64,000 nt of DNA from GCA-2729515 sp036336695 (lineage in GTDB: Bacteria; Myxococcota_A; UBA9160; SMWR01), in contig JAYZFQ010000109.1 in the NCBI GenBank assembly GCA_036336695.1, forward strand, positions 1-64,000, written 5' to 3'. Both the position numbers and the translations under genes were made by a program. Position 1 is the stretch's first letter, and every line of letters starts with the position of its first letter. Below, one piece after another: positions 40,551 to 49,192 of the stretch. The notes beneath the pieces are model-generated. The model saw only the letters and a list, made by a program, of their open reading frames with translations, did no database searches and was not told the origin of the DNA.

Positions 40551-41591
40551 ATGAAACGCCATCGTCTAGCTTTCCTGACCTTCGCCGCACTCGCGGCCCT
40601 CGCCTGCCAACCCGGCACCAACGACACCGGTCCGGGGACGCTCGCTTCCACGAATGGAAGCGAGGTCGCAGCCGAGATCGACGGCCAGCCGGTCACGGTT
40701 GCCGAGTTGGACGCGTGGATCAAGGAAGACCTCTTCCGGGGCCAGGCCGCCGATCCGAGCGAGCTCTTCGAACTCCGCGACAGCGCCCTGCAGCAGATGT
40801 TCGAAGAGCGCGCGCTGGAAGCCGAAGCCCAGCGCCGGGGCGTGGACATCGCAACCCTCATCGACCAGGAGATCGCGGCCCAGGGAGCGCTCACCGACAC
40901 CGAACTCCGCGCCTGGTACGACGAAAACCGGGCACGGCTGAACAACGCGGAATTCGAAGACATCCAGGACCAGATCCGGTCCTTCCTCGAGCGCCAGCGC
41001 TTTGGGACCGCCCGTGAAGCGATCCTGGAGCGTGCGCAGCTCACGGTCTACCTCGAACCGCCCCGTATCCAGGTCGCGGCGGACGGGCCCTCGAAGGGGC
41101 CCGCGGACGCTCCTGTGACGATCGTCGAATTCAGCGACTTCGAGTGCCCCTTCTGCTCGCGGGTGCTGCCGACGCTGGATCAGGTGATGGCCCGCTACCC
41201 GAACCAGGTGCGCATCGTCTATCGCAACTTCCCACTGCGCAATCACCCGCGCGCAGGCCCGGCGGCCGAAGCGGCGCTCTGCGCCGGAGAGCAGGAAAAG
41301 TTCTGGGTCTTCCACGACATGCTGTTCGCAAACTCCCGGAAGCTTTCCGACGACGACCTGAACGGCTACGCGGAAGAACTCGAACTCGACATGCCGGCGT
41401 TCGAAGCCTGCTACACGGAGCGTCGCTTCGCGGAACAGGTCGCGCGGGACTTCCGGGAGGGCCAGGCGGCTGGCGTCACCGGCACTCCGGCCTTCTTCGT
41501 CAAGGGCGTGTCGCTATCGGGCGCGCGCCCGGCCAGCGACTTCTACCGGACAATCGACGCGGAACTGGCGCGCCTGAAAGAAGGCGCTTAG
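40551..41591 (+). CDS. Lipoprotein with SurA-N-like region and DsbA-type thioredoxin domain
   Basis: 346 residues. Lipobox ALAC with lipidated Cys19. Residues ~40-160 are helical and resemble the SurA/peptidyl-prolyl isomerase N-domain (VAAEIDGQPVTVAELDAWI). Residues ~175-340 are a DsbA-like thioredoxin fold with FSDFECPFC (Cys199, Cys202) and cis-Pro GTPAFF. It is likely a periplasmic thiol oxidoreductase tethered to a membrane. Its stop overlaps that of the convergent phosphomannomutase gene by four bases. Confidence 0.88.
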   Translation: MKRHRLAFLTFAALAALACQPGTNDTGPGTLASTNGSEVAAEIDGQPVTVAELDAWIKEDLFRGQAADPSELFELRDSALQQMFEERALEAEAQRRGVDIATLIDQEIAAQGALTDTELRAWYDENRARLNNAEFEDIQDQIRSFLERQRFGTAREAILERAQLTVYLEPPRIQVAADGPSKGPADAPVTIVEFSDFECPFCSRVLPTLDQVMARYPNQVRIVYRNFPLRNHPRAGPAAEAALCAGEQEKFWVFHDMLFANSRKLSDDDLNGYAEELELDMPAFEACYTERRFAEQVARDFREGQAAGVTGTPAFFVKGVSLSGARPASDFYRTIDAELARLKEGA

Positions 41592-42922
41592 CCCGCTTCG
41601 ATCCGGGCCAGGAGCGCGTCGCGTCGACGCGCCATCTCGGCTTCGGAGTTCGCCTCGAGGTTGAGGCGCAACACGGGCTCGGTGTTCGACGGACGCAGGT
41701 TGAACCACCAGTCCGGGTAGCGCACCAGCAGGCCGTCGAGGTGCGACACCTCGGCCCCGGCTTGTTCCGACTCGATCGCCTCGAGCAACCCCGGAATGTC
41801 CTCCACCCGGCGATTGATCTCGCCGCTCGCCGAGTACCGACGCAAGGGCGCCACGAGTTCGGAGAGCGGCCGACCCGCCGTGGCCAGCGTGTCCAGCAAG
41901 GCAACGAACGCGGCGATCCCGTCATCTGCGACGAGGGTCGGAGAAAACCGGAAGTAGAAGTGCCCGGAGAGTTCTCCGGCGAAGGCGGCGTCCACCTCCC
42001 GCATGCGCGCCTTCACGTAGGAGTGGCCGACCCGGCACATCTCCGCGCGACCTCCGGCCGCTTCGATCTCCTCGGCCGTCACCCGGCTCGAACGCAAGTC
42101 GTAGAGCACGGTGCCACCGGGCTCCCGCGCAAGGACCCGCCGGGCCAGGAGCCCCGTCATCAGGTCGGAGGGAATCGGCTCGCCGGTCTCGTCCACGAAG
42201 ACGGCCCGATCCCCATCGCCGTCGAAGGCCACGCCGAAGTCCGCGCCGACGCGACGCACCGCCGCGCTGACGTCTTCGAGGTTTTCTGTCTTGAGCGGAT
42301 CGGCTTCGTGGTTCGGAAACGTGCCGTCGGGCTCGAAGTACAAGCGTTCCACCTGGAGTTCCAACCGCTCGAGCAGCGGCTCCAGACCCACCGATGCCAT
42401 GCCGTTGCCGCAGTCCACCGCGACCGAGAGCCGTGGCCGGCCGGTCCCCACACGGAGCACGTGGTCGACGTACCCCGCCGCCACGTCCTCGCGGCGCACG
42501 CTGCCGCGCGCGCTCGCCGTTTCCGCGGTGCGCAGTTCACCCGCAATCCTTTCGATGTCGCGCAACCCGCTCGCCTCGCCGATCGGGATCGCGTGCTCCC
42601 TGCAGATCTTCATCCCGTTGTACTGCGCCGGGTTGTGCGAGGCGGTGAGCATGATTCCGCCGTCGAGCCCGAGCGCGTCGACCGCGTAGTAGAGCATGGG
42701 GGTACTGACGAGCCCGAGATCGACCACGTCGGACCCCTCCGCCGAGATGCCACGCACGAGGGCCTCGTGCAATTCGGGGGAGCTGCGGCGGGCGTCCCGC
42801 CCGAGCGCCACAGCCCGTCCCCCCAGGTGCCGGGCCGCGGCCCGCCCGATCCGGTGGGCCGCCTCGGCATCGAGCTGGTCGGGAACGACCCCACGAATGT
42901 CGTAGGCCTTGAAAATCGTCAC
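41588..42922 (-). CDS. Phosphomannomutase/phosphoglucomutase
   Basis: 444 residues, alpha-D-phosphohexomutase family. The phosphoserine loop is TASHNP with Ser95, the metal loop is FDGDGDR (near 228), and the phosphate-contacting C-terminal loop is RPSNTEP. It interconverts hexose 1- and 6-phosphates for lipopolysaccharide, exopolysaccharide or glycogen precursors. ManB/AlgC-type enzymes often use both mannose and glucose phosphates, so a single name is not assigned. Divergent from tatA across 110 bp. Confidence 0.92.
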   Translation of the reverse strand: MTIFKAYDIRGVVPDQLDAEAAHRIGRAAARHLGGRAVALGRDARRSSPELHEALVRGISAEGSDVVDLGLVSTPMLYYAVDALGLDGGIMLTASHNPAQYNGMKICREHAIPIGEASGLRDIERIAGELRTAETASARGSVRREDVAAGYVDHVLRVGTGRPRLSVAVDCGNGMASVGLEPLLERLELQVERLYFEPDGTFPNHEADPLKTENLEDVSAAVRRVGADFGVAFDGDGDRAVFVDETGEPIPSDLMTGLLARRVLAREPGGTVLYDLRSSRVTAEEIEAAGGRAEMCRVGHSYVKARMREVDAAFAGELSGHFYFRFSPTLVADDGIAAFVALLDTLATAGRPLSELVAPLRRYSASGEINRRVEDIPGLLEAIESEQAGAEVSHLDGLLVRYPDWWFNLRPSNTEPVLRLNLEANSEAEMARRRDALLARIEAG

Positions 42923-43032
42923 AGCGGCCAGTCTAACCGGCTCCCCAGGGGAGGTGCGGCTTGACCCATGCCCGGCCGAGCGGCACCCTGTGGGTTGGGT
43001 CTACTCCCACTCGACCCAGGAGGAGCCAAACG

Positions 43033-43230
43033 ATGTTCGGAATCGGTACCACCGAGCTCGTGATCGTCCTGGCCATCGTGGTGGTGTTGTTCGGGGCCCG
43101 CAGGCTCCCGGAAATCGGGTCCGGCGTCGGCAAGGCCATCAAGAACTTCAAGTCCGGTATCTCTGGGAAGGACGAGATCGACGTCACCCCCGAGCCGGAA
43201 GAAGTCACCGACGGCAACAAGCCGGACTAG
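43033..43230 (+). CDS. tatA: Twin-arginine translocase subunit TatA/E
   Basis: 65 residues from ATG 43033, with AGGAGGAG upstream. One N-terminal membrane helix (TTELVIVLAIVVVLFG), the hinge ARRLPEIG, then the amphipathic helix SGVGKAIKNFKSG and an acidic tail. It forms the Tat pore. TatB and TatC are not in the window. Its stop codon shares a CTAG palindrome with the stop of the convergent gene. Confidence 0.95.
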   Translation: MFGIGTTELVIVLAIVVVLFGARRLPEIGSGVGKAIKNFKSGISGKDEIDVTPEPEEVTDGNKPD

Positions 43231-44714
43231 TCGGAAGCGAAGCGCTCGGCCACCTGGGTCCCAGGCTGTGTCACGAGCGGCGGCAGCGAGACGATCTGGA
43301 ACCGCTCGGCGCTCGCCGGAGCCGCCTCGATCACGGCCATGACCGCGGCCGTCGAGCCCGGCGAAAGCCACTGCGCAACGCCCGCGCCGAGCCGTTCCCG
43401 GATCTCATCGGGCGAGTGTTCCCGGAGCACGCGCTCCGGGACGGCGGGGCCGAAGGTCGCGGCTTCGTCGTCGACGACGGCCCCGTGCCCATCGAGCAAC
43501 TGGACGACGAGACGCGTCCCCGGCGCAACGGCAACCCCGGCCGGCGCACGCACGGTTCCCTCGACGACGCGCAACCGGCCCACCACGGCGTTGTCGATGT
43601 GGCGGAGACCGACGCTGTCGAGCACGAGGCCGGCGGCTGGAGCCTGAGAAGCTCCCGGGGCCGTGAAGCCACCCCCGCCGGTCACGAGCAACAGGGCCAC
43701 AAGCGCTGCAGTCGCCGTCCAGCCGAGCGCGTGCACCGCACGAACGAGCCAATGGCCCACTGCAGACGCCTCGACGTCGGCGGCTACCGGAGGGCGGGGT
43801 TTCGGCAGCTTCTCACTGGGCGGACCGAGGGCGATGCGCGCGAGGGGAACCGGCGCACCCGGTTCGGACGCCGGCGCGTCGCCGTTCGCGAAGAAGTCCC
43901 AGTCTTCCGGGCTTCCCAACCCAGTCGCCGGTTCCGTCGCCGGGGAGGGCCCGCCGCTTTCAACGCCTGCGAGAGCATCGTCCGGCGCCTCCGCTACGGG
44001 GACCGTGCCCATTTCCACCGGAATCTCGTCGCCGGCCGCAACTTCGGGCGGTTCCACCGCTTCGGTTGACTCCAGCATCGCAACCGGTCCGGTCTCGACA
44101 GCGGACAGGTCGAGGGACCCATCGCGCGAATCGGCCGCCGTCAGTTCCATGCCCGGGCGGCCGAACTCCAGCCGCGGATCGAGTTCCGGGACACCGGTTT
44201 CTCCCGGCTCGGCCGCCGCCTCGAGGTCTCCACCGAGGTCGTCATATCCGTCGGGGCCCACCGCCAGGAAATCCTCGGGATCCAGCGCCAGACCGGGATC
44301 GAGGAGCGGGACATCGCCCGTCGCAGACGGAAGCTCGGACTCGAAGGGCCCGCCCGCCTGGCCGACCGCGCTGTCGACTTCGGAACTCTCCGCCGCGGGC
44401 GCTGCGCCCTCCGGCTGGCCCTCCGCTTCCAGGGGGGCATCGCCGGGGGGGACCGACTCGCGGTTGAACTCCCATTCGTGTTCGTCACCGGGACTCTCCG
44501 CAGCCACTCCGGTCCCGACGGGATTCCGGGCCGAAATCTCCTCCGCCGCGAGCGCCTCATCCACAGCACGAACCACGGGGTCACCGGCCCGCTCCGCGGG
44601 CTTGACGAAGAACGCGTGATCACAGCGAGAACAGCGGACGCGGATGCCCGCGTCCGGCACGCGGGCGTCGTCCAGCTGAAATCTCGTCGTGCAGCCTTCG
44701 CACGTGATGACCAA
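43227..44714 (-). CDS. Zinc-finger (MJ0042-type) protein with DUF3426-like C-terminus
   Basis: 495 residues. N-terminal zinc finger: CEGC (near 5) and CSRC (near 29) with the typical TRFQLDDARVP between. A long acidic, low-complexity middle (about 45-320) follows, then one membrane helix (near 335, ATAALVALLLVTGGGG) and a ~140-residue extracytoplasmic domain resembling DUF3426 (LRVVEGTVRAPAGVAV...). The function of this architecture is unknown; it is common in proteobacteria. Convergent with tatA, 4-bp overlap. Confidence 0.82.
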   Translation of the reverse strand: MVITCEGCTTRFQLDDARVPDAGIRVRCSRCDHAFFVKPAERAGDPVVRAVDEALAAEEISARNPVGTGVAAESPGDEHEWEFNRESVPPGDAPLEAEGQPEGAAPAAESSEVDSAVGQAGGPFESELPSATGDVPLLDPGLALDPEDFLAVGPDGYDDLGGDLEAAAEPGETGVPELDPRLEFGRPGMELTAADSRDGSLDLSAVETGPVAMLESTEAVEPPEVAAGDEIPVEMGTVPVAEAPDDALAGVESGGPSPATEPATGLGSPEDWDFFANGDAPASEPGAPVPLARIALGPPSEKLPKPRPPVAADVEASAVGHWLVRAVHALGWTATAALVALLLVTGGGGFTAPGASQAPAAGLVLDSVGLRHIDNAVVGRLRVVEGTVRAPAGVAVAPGTRLVVQLLDGHGAVVDDEAATFGPAVPERVLREHSPDEIRERLGAGVAQWLSPGSTAAVMAVIEAAPASAERFQIVSLPPLVTQPGTQVAERFASD

Positions 44715-44877
44715 GAACCCATTCCTCCGTCGGGTCCCGCGGGGAAGCCCTGTGCTAGGCTCCGACGCGACCCACCCCTCCAGCGGTCGTTTCGGAGGCG
44801 CCGCCGCTGCGCTTGAGAGCCGCGTTGCCGTTCAGTCCCGGCGGAATTTTCCGGGCCGGCGCCCAGGGAGCAGCGCG

Positions 44878-45855
44878 ATGAGCCCCGCGGCCGCCGCCCT
44901 GACCGAGCGGCGCCTCGTCGTCGTCACGGGCAAGGGCGGCACGGGCAAGACCACGGTCACGGCTGCCCTGGGACTCGCCGCCGCGCGACAGGGGCTCCGG
45001 ACGCTCGCCGTCGAGGTCGGTGCCAAGGAATCCATCGCACCCCTGGTCGCACCCGGGAGTCCTCCCGTCGGCTACCGCGGCCGCTCCCTGGCCCCGGGCT
45101 TCACGGTGATGCGGATCGACCCCTACGAGGCCCTCGCCGAGTACCTCGTGTTGCAGCTCGGGGCCCGCTTCGTCGTGGAACGCGTCCTCGCCAACCGGGG
45201 CTTCCGCCAGCTGATGAACGCCTCCCCGGGGTGGCGCGACCTGATCACCCTGGGAAAGGTCTGGCACCTGGAACGCATGGAGGACGCACCCGGCCGCCCG
45301 AAATTCGACCTGATCGTCGTCGACGCGCCCGCGACGGGACACGGAGTCGCCTTCCTCGACGTGCCGCGCGTCGTCGTGTCGGCGGTCCGCGCGGGTCCGC
45401 TGAGGCGCCATTCCCAGGCCGTCGAGGACTTGATCCGGGACCCGGAGCGCACGGTTCTCCTGCCCGTCACCCTCGCCGAAGAACTCCCCACCCGGGAAAC
45501 CGAGGAGCTCGTGGCGGCGGTTCGCAACCGGCTCCTCATCCCCATGGACCGTCTGGTCGTCAACGCCTTCGCGGAGAACCCCTTCCCCCCCGGACTCGAG
45601 CGGCTCGACGAGCCGTTGCGCCGGCTGGCTCCCGACGAACGTTTCGGCGGGCTGCCCCCCAACGGCGCGATTGCCGACTGCGCCGCCTTCCTCGGGGCAC
45701 GCCATCGCTTGAACCGGGCCTACGAACGCGAACTCGCGGAATCCACCGGGCTGCCCCCGGTCCGCCTGCCCTTCCTGCCGGCGGGTCCGGGCGATGCAGC
45801 TGCGCTCGCGGATCTCGGCGACCTCCTCCTGGCCTCCTCCGGGTCCCCGCCGTGA
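44878..45855 (+). CDS. ArsA/Get3-like ATPase, first of pair
   Basis: 325 residues from ATG 44878 (GGGAG upstream). Deviant Walker A GKGGTGKTT (near 18), VDAPATGHG (near 154) and a C-terminal helical lid. Get3/ArsA-family ATPases move tail-anchored proteins or oxyanions; no metal-site cysteines for arsenite are present. The tandem arrangement with a second, different copy resembles the mycobacterial Rv3679-Rv3680 pair. Its stop overlaps the next GTG by four bases. Confidence 0.88.
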   Translation: MSPAAAALTERRLVVVTGKGGTGKTTVTAALGLAAARQGLRTLAVEVGAKESIAPLVAPGSPPVGYRGRSLAPGFTVMRIDPYEALAEYLVLQLGARFVVERVLANRGFRQLMNASPGWRDLITLGKVWHLERMEDAPGRPKFDLIVVDAPATGHGVAFLDVPRVVVSAVRAGPLRRHSQAVEDLIRDPERTVLLPVTLAEELPTRETEELVAAVRNRLLIPMDRLVVNAFAENPFPPGLERLDEPLRRLAPDERFGGLPPNGAIADCAAFLGARHRLNRAYERELAESTGLPPVRLPFLPAGPGDAAALADLGDLLLASSGSPP

Positions 45856-47045
45856 ACGTCGACGACTTCGCAAGCGACGTCCTCGCGCCGCAACAGCTGC
45901 TGGTGTGCGTCGGCTGCGGCGGCGTCGGGAAGACGACCCTCGCGGCAACCCTTGCCCTCGAGGCCGCGCGGCGGGGGCGGCGCGCGCTCGTGCTGAGCAT
46001 CGATCCGGCCCGCCGGCTGGCGGACGCCCTCGGGATCGACTCCCTGGACAACACGCCGTGCCCGCTCCCCCGCGAACAGCTGCTCGAACTCGGCATCCCC
46101 GATGGGGGAAGCCTTTCCGCCGTGATGCTCGACATGAAGCGCACCTTCGACGGACTCGTGGAGCGATTCGCCGAGAGTCCCGAGGCGCGGGACCGGATTC
46201 TCGGCAACGCGATCTACCAGAACGTTTCCGAAGCCCTTTCGGGCAGCGTGGAATACTCGGCCATGGAAAAGGTCTACGAACTCTGGGAAACGGGAGAGCA
46301 CGACCTCATCGTCGTCGACACACCGCCGGCCCAGCATGCCCTCGACTTCCTCGATGCCCCCCAGCGCCTGATCGATTTCCTGGAGAGCCGCATCGTCCAG
46401 GTGCTGATCCACCCCGCCTTCGCGGCCAGCCGTTTCGGCTTTCGCGTCTTCCAGCAGGGCACGCGGCGCGTGATCCAGGTGCTCGAACGCGTCTCGGGGC
46501 TTTCGTTCCTGGAAGACGTGTCCGAGTTCCTCCTCGCCTTCGAGGGCATGTCCGCGGGCTTCCGGCAGCGTGCCCGGGATGTGCGTCGGCTCCTGCTCGG
46601 CCCGCAGTCGCGATTCGTACTGGTGACGGGAGCCAGTCGCGTTTCCCTGCGCCAGGCGCGCGAACTCCAGGCGCGGCTCCAGGAAAATGGCGTCGCCCTG
46701 GCGGGGGTGCTCGCCAACCGCATGCACCGCTGGCCCGACGGCCAGCAGGCGCCGCCCCCGGCAGGGGCTCTCGGAACCGAAGCAGACATCTCGGCCCTCG
46801 CCGCCGCGCTCGTCGCCTCCGAGGGCGCCGACTTTCCGGGCCACGAAGCCGCCCGAGCAGCGGTTGCCGCGGCGACGGATTACGCTGCCTTGGTGCACCG
46901 CGACGCCCGGGCCACGGAAGAGTTGCGCCAGGCAGCCCGGTCGGACGGGAGTTTCTGGGCAGGCGTCCCGGAGCTTCCCGAGGCCGTGCACGAGCTCGCG
47001 GGGCTGGCGCGGATCGCGGACGAGATCTTCGGAGCACGGCGGTGA
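45852..47045 (+). CDS. ArsA/Get3-like ATPase, second of pair
   Basis: 397 residues. P-loop GCGGVGKTT (near 23), SIDPARRLADALG (switch-like, near 49) and DTPPAQHALDFLDAP (near 156). This is the longer partner of the pair, with a C-terminal extension of ~80 residues. It probably forms a heterodimer with the preceding protein, by analogy to the mycobacterial pair. Cargo is unknown. GTG 45852 and the stop are both overlapped by neighbours, so the three genes are tightly coupled. Confidence 0.88.
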   Translation: MNVDDFASDVLAPQQLLVCVGCGGVGKTTLAATLALEAARRGRRALVLSIDPARRLADALGIDSLDNTPCPLPREQLLELGIPDGGSLSAVMLDMKRTFDGLVERFAESPEARDRILGNAIYQNVSEALSGSVEYSAMEKVYELWETGEHDLIVVDTPPAQHALDFLDAPQRLIDFLESRIVQVLIHPAFAASRFGFRVFQQGTRRVIQVLERVSGLSFLEDVSEFLLAFEGMSAGFRQRARDVRRLLLGPQSRFVLVTGASRVSLRQARELQARLQENGVALAGVLANRMHRWPDGQQAPPPAGALGTEADISALAAALVASEGADFPGHEAARAAVAAATDYAALVHRDARATEELRQAARSDGSFWAGVPELPEAVHELAGLARIADEIFGARR

Positions 47046-47536
47046 CCGGCGCAGACGACGCAACATCGGCACGGCGAGCAGATCCGCCGCCCGACGCCCG
47101 GGCAGCGCTCGCCCGCGCCGGCACCCACGGACGCCGGGCCGCGGCAGAAGCCCTCGCCGCACTCGGTGCACTCCTCGATGCCGCAGCGCTCGCGGGCGTG
47201 GGAAAGCCCGCAGCGGCGCACCCCTGGCTCGGGCCCCTGGCCGAGATGTTGACGCACCTCGCCGACTTTCTTGGATCCAGCCGGGACCCGGCAGCGGAGC
47301 CGCTGGTGGAAGCCATCGCCCGAGCGCTCGACGCGGAAATCGAGCGCTGGGAGCACCGGGCGAGAAACGACGCCGACGCCCGCGCCGTCCTGCGCGCGTT
47401 CCTGGGCTTGCGCGAGTTGCTCTGGGAAGCGGGGATCCGACGGCCGCCCCCGACCGCGCGAACCCGCCCCGCCCAGGGAACGGCAGGGCACCGACGTCCG
47501 ACCCGCGCGACGGCACCCAGCACCACCGAGGGCTGA
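47042..47536 (+). CDS. Unknown helical protein linked to the ArsA pair
   Basis: 164 residues from GTG 47042, overlapping the upstream stop (GTGA). The central part is helical and well formed (HLADFLG, then EIERWEHRARNDADARAVLR and FLGLRELLWEAG), while both ends are disordered and Arg/Pro/Ala-rich. No catalytic motif, signal or membrane segment. I do not recognise a named family. Coupling to the two ATPases suggests a shared complex; the PhaR-like gene follows 76 bp later. Confidence 0.75.
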   Translation: MTGADDATSARRADPPPDARAALARAGTHGRRAAAEALAALGALLDAAALAGVGKPAAAHPWLGPLAEMLTHLADFLGSSRDPAAEPLVEAIARALDAEIERWEHRARNDADARAVLRAFLGLRELLWEAGIRRPPPTARTRPAQGTAGHRRPTRATAPSTTEG

Positions 47537-47571
47537 CCGGGTTCCCCGAGCTTCGCTAGGGTGGCAGTGAA

Positions 47572-47588
47572 ACGACGCAGTGCGTCGT
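47572..47588 (+). promoter_or_regulatory. Inverted repeat upstream of the PhaR-like gene
   Basis: ACGACGC (47572-47578) and GCGTCGT (47582-47588) form a perfect 7-bp inverted repeat with a 3-base centre, 24 bp before the PhaR-like start. It could be an autoregulatory operator or a leader hairpin. No -10/-35 pair is obvious next to it. Confidence 0.35.
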
Positions 47589-47612
47589 CGCCGGAAGAGA
47601 GGCGGCAACTCC

Positions 47613-48197
47613 ATGACCGTGCTCATCAAGCGCTACGCCAATCGGAAGCTCTACAACACGGAAACGAGCCGTTACATCACCCTCAAGGGGATTTCCGAGC
47701 TGATGGAGGAGGGCCGCGAGGTCCGCGTCATCGACAACGAAAGCGGCGAGGACATCACCAACGTCGCGCTCTCGCAGATCCTCGTGGACAGCGAACGGCG
47801 CGGCGACGAGATCCCGAAATCCCTGCTGTCCGATCTCTTCCAGCGCGGAGGCGACGCCCTGTACGGGGCCCTACGGCGCGGCGTGGGGGAGGCGACCGAC
47901 GGACTGGACGAGTTTCGGGACAACCTCCGGAAGATGGTCACCCCCAAGGACGGGGAACGCATCGGCGACTGGATCGCCCTCGCTACCCCGGATTTCGACC
48001 GGATCGTGCACGACGCCGTGGAGCGCGTGTTCAAGGTGCTCGACCTGCCGCGGCGCTCGGACATCGACGCCCTGAACCGGAACCTGGAGCGCGTGGCGGA
48101 CGCCGTGGACCGACTCGAATCCACCCGGCGCCAGTCCGGGGACGACGCCGGCGGCGAGGCAGGCGATCGCGAACGGTTTCACTCCCAGACCGACTGA
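47613..48197 (+). CDS. phaR: Polyhydroxyalkanoate synthesis regulator PhaR-like
   Basis: 194 residues from ATG 47613 (AGGCGG upstream). The N-terminal ~60 residues are the PHB/PHA accumulation regulator DNA-binding domain (IKRYANRKLYNTETSRYITL, then VRVIDNESGEDIT). The C-terminal part is a polar helical region (VERVFKVLDLPRRSDIDALN, then NRNLERVADAVDRLE) like that of granule-associated PhaR/PhaE proteins. PhaR binds PHB granules and represses phasin genes. No PHA synthase or phasin gene is in the window. Its 3' end overlaps the convergent acyltransferase gene by 19 bp. Confidence 0.88.
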   Translation: MTVLIKRYANRKLYNTETSRYITLKGISELMEEGREVRVIDNESGEDITNVALSQILVDSERRGDEIPKSLLSDLFQRGGDALYGALRRGVGEATDGLDEFRDNLRKMVTPKDGERIGDWIALATPDFDRIVHDAVERVFKVLDLPRRSDIDALNRNLERVADAVDRLESTRRQSGDDAGGEAGDRERFHSQTD

Positions 48198-49192
48198 CGG
48201 TCTCCCAGCGCGCGATCGACCCGCTCCTGGACGCGCACCCGGAGTTCCTCGGTGAGGCGCGAGACCAACCGGTCATCCTGCGCCGCATCCGGCGGCAGGT
48301 CGTCCAGTGCCAGGGGTTCCCCGATCCGGATGCCCCACTTGGTCGGCAACGGGACCAACCCAAACGGACCGAGCAGGGGAAACGTCAGGGTCACCGGCAG
48401 ATACGAGAGGCCGACCGCGCGGGCGGGACGGTGGGCCTTGAAGAGCACGGGGTGCGCCTCCTCCGCACCCACGATCCCGACGGGCAGCAACGGCAGCCCG
48501 GTTTCGAGCGCCAACCGGACCACGCCACCCCGCGAGAACCGCTGCAACCGGTACCGGTCACGGAAGAGCTTGGTGGCTCCCCGAACGCCTTCCGGAAATG
48601 CGATCACCCGCCTGCCGGCGCGAAGCAGGCGCAGCGTGTTTTCCGTGCACGCGCGCACCCCGCCCAGGCGGGCAAGTCGCGGCTGCACGAAGGGCAGCCC
48701 GGCGACGCGATCGTCGACCAGGAAGGCCGGACGGGTGCGGCTCGGTTCGAAACGAGCGATGGCGTGGGAAAGCATCAGTCCGTCATAGGGCACCACCCCC
48801 GAGCGGTTCGCCGCCAGCAGGCAGCCTCCCGTCGGAGGAAGACGATCGAGTCCGTGGACCGCGACCCGCCACCAGGTGTCGAACAGCCCGTCGAGGACCG
48901 GACCGGCGCGGTGCAGCGCCGCCTCGTCCATGCCGAATTCATCCACCACGGCGGATTGCTCGCGCATCCCGAGCGTCGCGAGCCGCTCGCGCAACTCGGC
49001 GGCCAGCGCTACCAGCACCGCACCGCGACCCGGGGTTTCGACGGTTGCTTCCGGGGTGCCGGCACGTGTCCCGTACCGCCGTGAAGAGGCGGGAAAGCGG
49101 CAGCGGATCTCGTCCCGCAGCGACTCGAGGGCCGCTTCGAGTTCCACGAATTCGTCTTGCTTCGTGTCCTGCATGACTTCCAGAGCGTTCAA
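48179..49192 (-). CDS. Lysophospholipid acyltransferase-like (LPLAT/PlsC superfamily) protein
   Basis: 337 residues. The core domain (about 110-330) has the block ANRSGVVPYDGLM, where the usual family motif is NHSG..P.DG, so Arg stands where the catalytic His is expected. VIAFPEGVRG matches the substrate-binding FPEG block, and LPVGIVGAEE the later strand. The N-terminal ~100 residues are helical. It may be a 1-acylglycerol-3-phosphate or other acyl-acceptor acyltransferase, or inactive. ATG 49192 overlaps the stop of the upstream epimerase gene (ATGA). Confidence 0.78.
   Translation of the reverse strand: MNALEVMQDTKQDEFVELEAALESLRDEIRCRFPASSRRYGTRAGTPEATVETPGRGAVLVALAAELRERLATLGMREQSAVVDEFGMDEAALHRAGPVLDGLFDTWWRVAVHGLDRLPPTGGCLLAANRSGVVPYDGLMLSHAIARFEPSRTRPAFLVDDRVAGLPFVQPRLARLGGVRACTENTLRLLRAGRRVIAFPEGVRGATKLFRDRYRLQRFSRGGVVRLALETGLPLLPVGIVGAEEAHPVLFKAHRPARAVGLSYLPVTLTFPLLGPFGLVPLPTKWGIRIGEPLALDDLPPDAAQDDRLVSRLTEELRVRVQERVDRALGDRQSVWE

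Noticed and set aside
41144..42964. Open frame of 606 codons opposite phosphomannomutase
   Set aside because: Shadow of two real genes, no motif; the phosphomannomutase active-site loops are unmistakable on the other strand.
44878..47045. Arsenical pump ATPase (ArsA) for arsenite resistance
   Set aside because: No arsB/arsR nearby and the metal-site cysteines are missing; the tandem pair fits Get3-like ATPases better.
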